Source: MGNI01 sp964353875 (GTDB taxonomy: Bacteria > Chloroflexota > Anaerolineae > Anaerolineales > E44-bin32). From it: DNA of 25,105 bases. The translations under genes were made by a program, and so were the position numbers. The DNA lies in contig CAYGXU010000043.1 in the NCBI GenBank assembly GCA_964353875.1, positions 1 to 25,105 of the forward strand, given 5' to 3'. The notes beneath the pieces are model-generated. The model was not told the origin of the DNA, ran no database searches, and saw nothing but the letters and a program-made list of their open reading frames with translations. Below, piece by piece: positions 1 through 7,246 of this stretch (its first letter is position 1; each line of letters starts with the position of its first letter).

Positions 1-151
1 TTTAAATACTTTGGGGTTCTAATGCAAAATCAAGCTTTTGAACGGATTTCATGCCTTGAAAGTAACGATAACAATATTTGTGGCTCATCAGCGCTTATAA
101 TCTGAGCGGACCAGTGGAAGGAGTTCACTTCAGGAAGGTGAAGGAAAACCC
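1..151. other. Upstream non-coding stretch
   Basis: No open frame with coding character is seen here, and no end of an upstream gene can be recognised. A TATAAT lies at 96-101 without a convincing -35 element at the right distance, so it may be a weak promoter or chance. The purine-rich stretch at about 117-150 has short self-complementary pieces (CTTC/GAAG) but no structured-RNA family that I recognise. Confidence 0.4.
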
Positions 152-179
152 TTCAAAGGCTGGGTGATCAGGCTATAAT
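152..179 (+). promoter_or_regulatory. Candidate sigma70-type promoter of the aminotransferase-pckA pair
   Basis: TTCAAA at 152-157 is followed after 16 bases by a perfect TATAAT at 174-179, which would start transcription near 186, about 45 bases ahead of the start codon. The same TTCAAA -35 variant occurs in the candidate promoter of the pst-like operon at 20868. The ribosome binding site AGGAG (221-225) lies 5 bases before the ATG at 231. Prediction from sequence only. Confidence 0.5.
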
Positions 180-230
180 TCTGATATTGTATCGGCAACA
201 CTCATTCCATAGAACAAAAAAGGAGTATTT

Positions 231-1448
231 ATGAGGATCAGCCAGCATGCGCGTGAGATCGCCGAATCGCCCACGCTTCGCCTGAACGAAGAAGCCAGGC
301 TATTACGCGAGAAGGGTGAGCCAGTCATTCACCTTGGTATCGGCGAGCCCAAGAACAAAGCCCCGATCAATGCGTTGCTCACTTCGGCAGCCAAGCTCAC
401 CACAGGGGATATTAAATACTCGCCAACGGATGGATTGCCTTCCTTAAAGAAAGCCATCATCCGCTACACGGAGGAGATCTATGACAAGGTCGTCGCCCCG
501 GAGAATGTCATCGTTTCCGAAGGTGCGAAGCAATCGCTTTTCAATGTGATCTTTTCCATTGTCGATCATCAAGATGAAGTCGTCATTTTGGCGCCTTACT
601 GGGTCAGCTATCCGGAGATCGTAAAGATGTGCTATGGTCGTCCGGTTATCGTCACGCCAGAGGATGGCACTTTCCATCCCCGTATGGAAGATATCGAACG
701 CGTGGTGAGTTCCTATACCAAGGCCATCATCGTCAATAGCCCCAATAATCCCTCCGGTGTGATGTTCTCGGAGAAGTTCATTACCGATGTTGTCGACTTC
801 TGCGAACAAAAAGAAATCTATTGTATTATGGACGATATTTACCATCGGCTCATCTTCGATGGGAAGAAACCCATTTCCGCCTATCGCTATACCAATAAGG
901 ACCTGGAGAATTCGCGCGTGATCGTTATCAACGGCGTCTCCAAGGCCTATGGGATGACGGGTTTTCGCATCGGCTGGGTCGTCGCTCCGCGCAAGCTGGT
1001 CGAAGTGATGATCAATGTACAAGGGCAGACAACCTCTTGCCCTTCGGAGATCTGTCAGGCCGCGGCGGAAGGCGCCTTAACGGGGGTTCAAAGCATTATC
1101 GAGAGTCTTCGGTTGACCATCGAGAACAACCGCGATGTGATCATGCAAGAGCTAGCGACTTTTTCCGGCGTGCGAGTCACCAGGCCAGATGGGACTTTCT
1201 ACTGTTTCCCCGATTTCCGTGCCTATAGCAATAATTCAGTCGAATTGGCGAATTTCCTTCTGAAGAAAGCCCTCGTCGTCACTGTCCCGGGGAAGGATTT
1301 TGGGATGGAGGGTTACCTGCGCCTTAGTTACGCAGGGGGTGTAAAAGACATCACAGATGGTATTGAGCGGATTAAATGGGCATTGGACCCTGAATCCCCG
1401 AATGAAATCTACATTGGCGATCGCAAATACGTCAGGGATTGGTTATGA
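231..1448 (+). CDS. Pyridoxal-phosphate aminotransferase class I/II (aspartate aminotransferase-like)
   Basis: This 405-residue cytosolic fold-type I PLP enzyme probably moves an amino group between an amino acid (most likely aspartate) and 2-oxoglutarate. Visible family marks are the LGIGEP segment near residues 35-40, YSPTDGLPSLK at 63-73, the cofactor-contacting SPNNPSG at 170-176, the D-IYH segment around 201-205, the Schiff-base lysine K238 in GVSKAYGMTGFRIGW with R246 behind it, and the substrate arginine in YLRLSYAGG near the C-terminus. Length matches subfamily I-gamma aspartate aminotransferases. The ATG at 231 has an AGGAG ribosome site. The stop overlaps the pckA start as ATGA, so the two are translationally coupled: making oxaloacetate from aspartate would feed PEP carboxykinase directly. 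Exact amino donor specificity cannot be read from the sequence; an alanine or other class I aminotransferase is possible. Confidence 0.9.
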   Translation: MRISQHAREIAESPTLRLNEEARLLREKGEPVIHLGIGEPKNKAPINALLTSAAKLTTGDIKYSPTDGLPSLKKAIIRYTEEIYDKVVAPENVIVSEGAKQSLFNVIFSIVDHQDEVVILAPYWVSYPEIVKMCYGRPVIVTPEDGTFHPRMEDIERVVSSYTKAIIVNSPNNPSGVMFSEKFITDVVDFCEQKEIYCIMDDIYHRLIFDGKKPISAYRYTNKDLENSRVIVINGVSKAYGMTGFRIGWVVAPRKLVEVMINVQGQTTSCPSEICQAAAEGALTGVQSIIESLRLTIENNRDVIMQELATFSGVRVTRPDGTFYCFPDFRAYSNNSVELANFLLKKALVVTVPGKDFGMEGYLRLSYAGGVKDITDGIERIKWALDPESPNEIYIGDRKYVRDWL

Positions 1449-3097
1449 ACAACTTACTCAACATTCGAACACCGGCAGAGGAAGAGGCAAAAGCGCTAAA
1501 AAGCGACTATGGATTGAGCAACCATAGTCTGACCAATCTCCGTATGGTCTATTGGAATCTGCCTGCGGAATCCTTATACGAAGAGATCACCTTCCGTAGG
1601 GAGGGGCGGATCACCCAACAGGGTGCCATGGTGGTGGATTCCGGAAAGCACACTGCCAGGTCTGCCGCCGATAAGTTTATCGTCAGAGAACCGTCCAGCG
1701 AGGCACAGGTCTGGTGGGGCGAGTACAATCGTCCGTTTGCTGCGGATAAATTCAATGAGCTCGTGGACCGCCTGCAGGGTTTTTTGCAGGGACGGGATTT
1801 ATTTGTTCAGGATTGTTATGTCTGTGCAGATCCGGAATTTCGCATGCCCATCCGCATCATCACCGAATATGCCTGGCATAGCCTTTTTTCGCGCAACATG
1901 TTCCTCCTCCCTCAGACCCGAGAGGAGTATCGGCGCCATGTCCCGGACTTCACGTTGTTGTGTGTTCCTTCTTTCAAGGCCTTCCAGCCGGTGGATGGAA
2001 CGCGGACGAATACTTTCATCGTGATGAGTCTCGATCAACAGCTATGTATCCTTGGAGACACGGCCTATGGCGGGGAGATCAAGAAATCGATCTTCACTCT
2101 GCTGAATTATCTCTTGCCCCTCAAGGGTGTGATGTCGATGCATTGCTCCGCCAATGTGGGAGATGAGGGCGATGTGGCTCTGTTCTTTGGTCTCTCTGGG
2201 ACCGGGAAGACGACGCTATCCGCCGATCCGCAGCGGCATCTCATCGGCGATGACGAGCATGGCTGGAGCGACGAAGGGATCTTTAATTTCGAGGGGGGCT
2301 GCTATGCCAAGGTCATCCAGCTATCCCCGACAGCAGAGCCGCAAATTTACGCCTGCACCAGGCGGTTCGGCACTTTGCTTGAGAATGTGGTCTTCGATCC
2401 GGTGACGCGGCTGATCGACCTCGACGATGATGAGATTACCGAGAACACGCGCGCCTCATATCCTCTGGAATATATTGATAACGTCCTCGCAGAAAAGCGT
2501 GCCGGACATCCGAAAAATATCGTCCTCTTGACCTGTGACGCTTCGGGCGTGATGCCTCCTATCGCTCGCCTGACGCCTGAACAGGCTATTTACCATTTCT
2601 TGTCCGGCTATACCTCGAAGATCGCCGGCACGGAAGTTGGGCTGGGCGAGGAACCGGAGATCACCTTTAGCACCTGCTTTGGCGCGCCATTCATGGTGCA
2701 TAACCCCCATTTCTACGCATCCTTGCTGAGAAGGAAGATTGAGCGTTACCAAGTGGATTGCTGGCTGCTCAATACGGGTTGGGTGGGGGGATCGTATGGC
2801 GTCGGCAAGCGTATTAGCATTGGGTATACACGCGCCATCCTCAGCGCCGCCCTGAGAGGACAGTTGAAAGACGTCGGCTATCGCCAAGATCCGATTTTCG
2901 GGTTCGCCGTGCCCACAGCCTGCGAAGGAGTGCCCTCCGAGGTATTGGATCCAGCTTCTTCATGGCCAAGTGAGAAGGAGTATTTCAACAAATACCGGCA
3001 GTTGGCCAGCCGCTTCCGTGATAATTTCCGTAAATTTGAGAAGGAATGTGAGCCTGAAATCCTTCAGGCCGGTCCAAATTTGATTCGTGTGAGTTAA
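1445..3097 (+). CDS. pckA: Phosphoenolpyruvate carboxykinase (ATP)
   Basis: This enzyme converts oxaloacetate plus ATP to PEP, CO2 and ADP (gluconeogenesis, or the reverse as an energy-yielding carboxylation). The 550-residue length fits the ATP-dependent family. Visible motifs are the kinase-1a P-loop GLSGTGKT at about 249-256, the metal-binding DDEHGW at about 269-274, the YGGEIKK segment at about 208-214, and the substrate-binding region FRREGRITQQGAMVVDSG near the N-terminus. The ATG at 1445 is chosen over the TTG at 1439 because it forms an ATGA overlap with the aminotransferase stop and has AGGGA upstream. It is the last gene of the plus-strand pair and is followed by repeats and a strong hairpin. 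No anomaly in the catalytic motifs was seen. Confidence 0.97.
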   Translation: MNNLLNIRTPAEEEAKALKSDYGLSNHSLTNLRMVYWNLPAESLYEEITFRREGRITQQGAMVVDSGKHTARSAADKFIVREPSSEAQVWWGEYNRPFAADKFNELVDRLQGFLQGRDLFVQDCYVCADPEFRMPIRIITEYAWHSLFSRNMFLLPQTREEYRRHVPDFTLLCVPSFKAFQPVDGTRTNTFIVMSLDQQLCILGDTAYGGEIKKSIFTLLNYLLPLKGVMSMHCSANVGDEGDVALFFGLSGTGKTTLSADPQRHLIGDDEHGWSDEGIFNFEGGCYAKVIQLSPTAEPQIYACTRRFGTLLENVVFDPVTRLIDLDDDEITENTRASYPLEYIDNVLAEKRAGHPKNIVLLTCDASGVMPPIARLTPEQAIYHFLSGYTSKIAGTEVGLGEEPEITFSTCFGAPFMVHNPHFYASLLRRKIERYQVDCWLLNTGWVGGSYGVGKRISIGYTRAILSAALRGQLKDVGYRQDPIFGFAVPTACEGVPSEVLDPASSWPSEKEYFNKYRQLASRFRDNFRKFEKECEPEILQAGPNLIRVS

Positions 3098-3098
3098 A

Positions 3099-3199
3099 GG
3101 CGACTTTAGTGGTCGTCCCCATTAGGATACACGTAGGTGCGACCCTGGTGGTCGTCCCGGATTGTGACGCGTATAGGGGTGACCCTTGTGGTCGCCCTT
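3099..3199. repeat. Three degenerate copies of a GCGACC-N5-GGTCG(T/C)CC palindromic repeat
   Basis: Three related ~22-base units lie at 3099-3120, 3137-3159 and 3178-3199, about 39-41 bases apart. Each is an imperfect inverted repeat in which a GCGACC-like arm and a GGTCGTCC-like arm flank about 5 bases (for example GACCCTGGTGGTC). They resemble the REP-like dispersed palindromes common between genes in Chloroflexota and some other phyla; that comparison is from memory. Short frames across them encode low-complexity peptides (GRPQGSPL-like on the minus strand), which should not be annotated as proteins. Confidence 0.6.
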
Positions 3200-3245
3200 T
3201 CTGTTCGCGTCGGGGCAAGCCTTCTATGGAACTTAAAAAGGGGAA

Positions 3246-3323
3246 GATGCAAAAGCAGGATCTACCCATCCCTAAATCCCTTCCCTTTAGGGAAGGGATT
3301 TAGGGATGGGTAGTTTTTGCATC
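3246..3323. terminator. Very long bidirectional hairpin between convergent units
   Basis: A perfect 24-bp inverted repeat (arms 3262-3285 and 3290-3313, loop TTTA) is enclosed by a second 9-bp perfect inverted repeat, GATGCAAAA at 3246-3254 and TTTTGCATC at 3315-3323. On the plus strand the stem is followed by TTTTT and on the minus strand by an A/T-poor stretch and then TTTT, so it can end both pckA transcription and the long hydrogenase transcript arriving from the other side. The stem is far longer than a normal intrinsic terminator and could instead be a palindromic mobile or REP-type element doing this job. Confidence 0.75.
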
Positions 3324-3339
3324 CATATCAGGAATGCGT

Positions 3340-3735
3340 TTATTTTTTCAGCAGTGTCTCCACTTTCTCGAGCAGGTCGTCTGGATCGATGGGTTTATCT
3401 ACGAATTCATCTACGGGCAGGTAATCTTCCGTTGGTTGAAAACGCAAAGGCGTTGTACTATGGATTGAAGTCAGCATCAGGATCGGGATATGGCTGTATT
3501 TTTTGTATTTCGAGGCTGGATCCGGGTTCCTTAGCTGAAGAGTAAGCTGGAAACCCTCCGTGGTGGTATCCATCATGACGTCCAGGATGATCAGATCCGG
3601 AAAATCGCTTTGTATCTTCGCCAACCCTTCCGTTCCATTTTTCGCCTCAAGGACCTCATGACCCGCCGATTCGAGGACATACCGGGCTGAGGTGAGGATA
3701 TCTGGGTCGTCATCGATAACCAATATCTTTGCCAT
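3340..3735 (-). CDS. Receiver-only response regulator at the end of the hydrogenase operon
   Basis: This is a single CheY-like receiver domain of 131 residues with no output domain. The acidic pocket D8/D9/D10, the phospho-acceptor D52, the switch residue T89 and the lysine K114 in VDKP are all present. After D52 the usual PxxDG loop is replaced by VMMDTTTEGF and a longer charged segment (RNPDPASKYKKYSH), a variant that I recall from receiver proteins encoded next to hydrogenase and NADH-dehydrogenase genes. The ATG at 3735 has AAGGA upstream. It starts 30 bases after the hydrogenase protease gene and is the last gene before the 3246-3323 hairpin, so it is probably co-transcribed with the hydrogenases. 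Its partner kinase and target are not visible; a structural or allosteric role in hydrogenase control is speculative. Confidence 0.85.
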   Translation of the reverse strand: MAKILVIDDDPDILTSARYVLESAGHEVLEAKNGTEGLAKIQSDFPDLIILDVMMDTTTEGFQLTLQLRNPDPASKYKKYSHIPILMLTSIHSTTPLRFQPTEDYLPVDEFVDKPIDPDDLLEKVETLLKK

Positions 3736-3765
3736 AAGTATTATCCTTTTTCTATAGCTGCAGCA

Positions 3766-4344
3766 TTAATCACTGCATTCAATGATTCCGTTTATCCGAT
3801 TACATATGTCTGAGCAGATCTCTGAGATGGCCATTTCTACCTGCTGGCTAATACCGGTAGACCAACCGATCTCCGCTGGCTGGATCGCATAGAGGATGAT
3901 GTTCGCTGGCAGTATATTCAGGGTATCCGCCAATTCTAATGCCTCTGCCAGCCCCGCCTTATGCATAGACTCATGCTGGATCGTCTTTCTAAATTCAACA
4001 CTATCATCCTTATACTTGATACGGACCCATTCTCCTGGCGTTCTTCCGAGTTCAGCAGCGTCGATGAGGATCACATGGCGATAATCCTGTATAAGAAGGA
4101 TGGTTTCTAGCCCTCCAATTCCGCCATCGAGAAGCGCGACTGTCTTTGGGATGCCATTCTTTTTTCTCAATTTTTCCAGGATTGCCGGTCCGGCTCCATC
4201 ATCGCCTCTTAGAGGGTTGCCCAGCGCGAGGATCAGAATGTCCGCGCGCTGCCGAAAATCCGAAGGACACCACTCTGATTGCAGAAGTTCATTTTGCCTG
4301 ACCTCACGATCACCCGTGAGAACGATCTCATTCGGATCAGACAA
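3766..4344 (-). CDS. [NiFe]-hydrogenase maturation endopeptidase (HyaD/HoxW/HycI family)
   Basis: This cytosolic nickel-dependent protease removes the C-terminal extension of a [NiFe] large subunit after metal insertion. The 192-residue protein has an unusual ~33-residue N-terminal leader and then the family core: ILALGNPLRGDDGAG (residues 38-52, with the metal-sensing acidic pair at 48-49), LLDGGIGG (71-78), LIDAAELG with D95, and H128 in the HESMHKAG segment. The start is a TTG at 4344 overlapping the end of the group 3b large-subunit gene by 8 bases; no other in-frame start precedes the core, so the leader is uncertain. Its position right after hydA makes the 3b large subunit the likely substrate, with MLDVKFV as the peptide released. 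Because the second protease of the window is frameshifted, this one might also have to serve the group 4 enzyme. Confidence 0.9.
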   Translation of the reverse strand: MSDPNEIVLTGDREVRQNELLQSEWCPSDFRQRADILILALGNPLRGDDGAGPAILEKLRKKNGIPKTVALLDGGIGGLETILLIQDYRHVILIDAAELGRTPGEWVRIKYKDDSVEFRKTIQHESMHKAGLAEALELADTLNILPANIILYAIQPAEIGWSTGISQQVEMAISEICSDICNRINGIIECSD

Positions 4345-5638
4345 ATTTCACATCCAGCATGTGTGTCGAGCAAGAAATGCAGGGATCGTAGGCTCGAACA
4401 AGCATTTCCAGGGCTAACGTGATTTCTTCTTCGGAACGATCCAGCCTTTGTGGGACCAATTCGCGCATATCTGCTTCGATATTGGCCAGGTTTTGTCCTG
4501 TAGGGATGATGCAATTGGCTTCTTTGATCAGGCCATTTTCGATGACATAGTTGTGATAAAGGGTGCCACGCGGCGCTTCGCATGCCCCTACACCCTCGCC
4601 CGAGAGGCGTTTCACGGGAGCCAATTCTTCGCAAACGATGCCTTTCTTCAGCAGTTGATCGATGGCTTCGATGGCCTCTTCAGCGCAATGAACAACCTCA
4701 ACCAATTGGGCGACAGTGATCATGTAGGGATTGGTGCAAATCGGAGACAAGCCCAATTCAGTTGCGACCTTCTTGGCCTTCCGATGGAGCTGATCATAGC
4801 CAAGGTTGAAGCGAGCCAACGCGCCTACCATATAGGTAGAACGTTGGTGGCTGGTGTGTTTTGCAGTGGAATGATCCACCAGATGCTCGTTGGTCACTTG
4901 GCGATACTCTTCCAACGACCAGACTCCGCCATCTGTACTGGCGATCTCACCATCGATCAAGCAATATTCATTCTTATCATGCAAGGCGATGTACTCAGTT
5001 TCGCGAATGAAGTCGGGCAGGGCCAAGCCCTGAAAGAGTTCGACAGTGGCGTCGATGTCTTTGCGCATAGCCACAAGACGGTCACGGAGCAAGGCCATTT
5101 CCTCATGGGTTGCATAATTCGTAAAGCCTCCAACGGTCATTGCGATGGGATGGGTATGTCTTCCACCGATCGCGGCACAGAGATCGCCCGCCAATTTCTT
5201 CATGCGCAAAGCACGCAGAACAACCTCGGGAGCGCTCTTTGCCAATGGGATCACGCTGCCGGCTCCTAACAGATCCGGGGCGACGAGCATGTAGATGTGC
5301 AAGACATGACTATCCAACATCTCGCCGAAAAGATTGAGCTTGCGCAGGAGCACGGTTTGTTCACTAGGCTCAACACCCAAGGCTTTCTCAGTCGCCCGTA
5401 AGGAGGCAGAGGCATGGGTAACTGCGCAAATTCCGCAAATGCGCGAGCTGAGATGCGAAGCTTGATCGTAAGGCTGGCCGCGCAGCATCGCTTCAAAGAA
5501 GCGCGGGGCTTCGATGATCTGTAACTCGCATTGCTCCAATTGACCTTTTTGTACATTAACAACGATATTTCCATGTCCTTCCACACGGGTAACATGGTGC
5601 ACATCGATTTGGATAGATTGAGTCGCGTTATTTGCCAT
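4337..5638 (-). CDS. hydA: Group 3b [NiFe]-hydrogenase large (alpha) subunit
   Basis: This is the catalytic subunit of a soluble NAD(P)-linked hydrogenase carrying the Ni-Fe(CN)2CO site. The 433-residue protein has the L1 motif RICGIC with C68 and C71, and the L2 motif DPCISCSTH with C420 and C423 near the end. After H426, the expected protease cleavage point, only MLDVKFV (7 residues) remains, a short extension in keeping with group 3 enzymes. HVTRVEGHGN near residues 15-24 is the usual N-terminal signature. The ATG at 5638 overlaps the small-subunit gene by 11 bases. The gene order B-G-D-A is that of the Pyrococcus sulfhydrogenase/NADPH hydrogenase. All four metal cysteines are present, so an active enzyme is expected. 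Confidence 0.95.
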   Translation of the reverse strand: MANNATQSIQIDVHHVTRVEGHGNIVVNVQKGQLEQCELQIIEAPRFFEAMLRGQPYDQASHLSSRICGICAVTHASASLRATEKALGVEPSEQTVLLRKLNLFGEMLDSHVLHIYMLVAPDLLGAGSVIPLAKSAPEVVLRALRMKKLAGDLCAAIGGRHTHPIAMTVGGFTNYATHEEMALLRDRLVAMRKDIDATVELFQGLALPDFIRETEYIALHDKNEYCLIDGEIASTDGGVWSLEEYRQVTNEHLVDHSTAKHTSHQRSTYMVGALARFNLGYDQLHRKAKKVATELGLSPICTNPYMITVAQLVEVVHCAEEAIEAIDQLLKKGIVCEELAPVKRLSGEGVGACEAPRGTLYHNYVIENGLIKEANCIIPTGQNLANIEADMRELVPQRLDRSEEEITLALEMLVRAYDPCISCSTHMLDVKFV

Positions 5639-6398
5639 TCGTGCCTACCTCACTCTTCATAACTTCATCGCTTAAAAACAGACCTAATTTCGCGGTGATC
5701 ATTGCGTCATCGATGCCATGCTCAGCCATGACTTCTCTCATATACGGGATGTTCGGATGTGAGATCAATCCGCGGCAGCCCTCACAGGAGTTGCCAAAGC
5801 TGGGACAGATGGCGCCACAACCTGCGCGAGTAATGGGTCCTAGGCAGGTTTTCCCACGGAAATAGAGGCAGTTATTTTCCTTGAGTTTGCATTCCATACA
5901 TACAGGATAGTCTGGGATATTGGGCATTTTCCCCAAGAGCAGATTTTTAACCGCGCGGGTGAACTCCTCACGATCAATCGGACATCCGGGGATGATCGCA
6001 TCTACTTGGACCACATCTCCGATAGGCCGTGCAAGGTCCGCCTCATAGACTTCTGCTCGATCGCGATAGACATATTTGCGGACTTCGTCCAGCGGTTGGC
6101 TGTTTCGTATGGCGTTGATCCCGCCGATATGGGCGCATGCGCCCAACGCTACAAGGATCTTTGCTTGATCGCGAATCTTCTGCAATCGGCTCTCGTCGCT
6201 TTTGCGTGAGCATGATCCCTCGACAAAGGCGACCAGGTAATCCTCGCCACGCTCGCTCATCGCCTCACGGAACTGGACAATCTCGACAGCATCGAGCAAA
6301 TCCGGGTGAGTCTGGAGGGAGTCGATTACGGTCAGTTGGCAGCCTTCGCAACTGGAGAAGTCGAAGAAGGCGACTTTTGGTTTTGCGGCTGACATCAT
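5628..6398 (-). CDS. hydD: Group 3b [NiFe]-hydrogenase small (delta) subunit
   Basis: This is the electron-transfer small subunit, 256 residues, which passes electrons between the Ni-Fe site and the FeS/flavin subunits. The proximal cluster motif SSCEGCQ (C17, C20) is followed by a cysteine in the LGACAHIGG segment and by PGCPIDREEF. A C-terminal cysteine-rich block (CMECKLKENNC, GKTC, GCGAICPSFGNSCEGC) can bind two further [4Fe-4S] clusters. No Tat signal is present, which agrees with a cytoplasmic enzyme. The start is the first of two adjacent ATGs, at 6398, and overlaps the stop of the upstream gene as ATGA, with GGAGG in front. It is tightly coupled to hydG upstream and hydA downstream. 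Confidence 0.95.
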   Translation of the reverse strand: MMSAAKPKVAFFDFSSCEGCQLTVIDSLQTHPDLLDAVEIVQFREAMSERGEDYLVAFVEGSCSRKSDESRLQKIRDQAKILVALGACAHIGGINAIRNSQPLDEVRKYVYRDRAEVYEADLARPIGDVVQVDAIIPGCPIDREEFTRAVKNLLLGKMPNIPDYPVCMECKLKENNCLYFRGKTCLGPITRAGCGAICPSFGNSCEGCRGLISHPNIPYMREVMAEHGIDDAMITAKLGLFLSDEVMKSEVGTNGK

Positions 6399-7246
6399 AG
6401 CGCCTCCTTAAGATTTTTAATTTCAGAATAGGTAAATACGGGTCCATCGATGCAAGTGTAAATATGATGCATTTGGCAATGCCCGCATTTGCCGACGCCG
6501 CATTTCATCCGGCGTTCCAGGCTAAGATAGATGTTGCCCTCGGGGATGCCTTTACTGAGCAATTCCATCAGGACGAAGCGGTACATGACTGGAGGGCCTA
6601 CGGTCACGGCGACAGTATTACGCGCATGGACTTGGACTTTGGGGAAGAGGCTGGTGATGACGCCGACATTTCCCTTCCAATCATCATCGGCGCGGTCAAC
6701 TGTCAGGTGCAGTTCGACATCTGAGCGTCCTGCCCATTGCTCTAATTCCTCCTTGAAGAGCAACTCGGAGGGGTTGCGTGCACCATAGCAGATGATCACA
6801 CGACCGAAGTTCTTGCGATCATCCAAGACTTCATTGATGAGTGAGCGTAACGGCGCCAGTCCGAGGCCGCCTGGTGCGAAGAGCATATCTTTCCCGCGGA
6901 AACAACTCACAGGGAAACCGTTTCCAAATGGACCTCGCAATCCAATTTTATCGCCAGGTTTTAGCGCGTGGAGCGCTTCGGTCACTGTTCCTGCCCGGCG
7001 CACACAAAGCTCAAAAGAACCATTGCTACGACTAGGGGAGGAGGAGATGCTAATGGGAGCTTCGCCCACTCCAAGAACGGAGACCTCGATGAATTGGCCA
7101 GGCTTGTGGTTGAGGGAGATGCCCCGTGGTAATTCAATCGTGAAGAGCTTCTCAAGGTTGGTCATAGGGAGGACATGAACAATAGGCGCGAATGTGGGCA
7201 AATAGATCGAAGGGGATTCCAGCATCTGGTTAAGTTTTTGAGTCAT
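6395..7246 (-). CDS. hydG: Group 3b hydrogenase gamma subunit: FAD/NAD(P)-binding oxidoreductase
   Basis: This is the flavin subunit, of the ferredoxin-NADP reductase/PyrK type, that exchanges electrons with NAD(P)H. The 283-residue protein has an N-terminal FAD-binding barrel with KPGQFIEVSV and the flavin-stacking region PISISSSPS, a nucleotide-binding half with FAPGGLGLAPLRSLI and VTVGPPVMYR, and a C-terminal [2Fe-2S] motif with C249, C254, C257 and C265 (CGVGKCGHC...C). The ATG at 7246 overlaps the hydB stop by 4 bases. Whether NADH or NADPH is preferred cannot be decided by eye; group 3b members generally use NADP(H). Confidence 0.95.
   Translation of the reverse strand: MTQKLNQMLESPSIYLPTFAPIVHVLPMTNLEKLFTIELPRGISLNHKPGQFIEVSVLGVGEAPISISSSPSRSNGSFELCVRRAGTVTEALHALKPGDKIGLRGPFGNGFPVSCFRGKDMLFAPGGLGLAPLRSLINEVLDDRKNFGRVIICYGARNPSELLFKEELEQWAGRSDVELHLTVDRADDDWKGNVGVITSLFPKVQVHARNTVAVTVGPPVMYRFVLMELLSKGIPEGNIYLSLERRMKCGVGKCGHCQMHHIYTCIDGPVFTYSEIKNLKEAL

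Noticed and set aside
96..101. TATAAT as a separate promoter
   Set aside because: No -35-like hexamer at 15-19 bases upstream; kept only as a remark.
444..1022. 192-codon minus-strand open frame
   Set aside because: Antisense shadow of the aminotransferase; no family features.
2985..3269. Minus-strand frame with GRPQGSPL-like text
   Set aside because: It runs through the palindromic repeats and the end of pckA; this is translated repeat sequence, not a protein.
4448..5269. 273-codon plus-strand open frame inside the group 3b large-subunit gene
   Set aside because: It is antisense to a gene with all hydrogenase motifs; the peptide matches no family and has no ribosome site.
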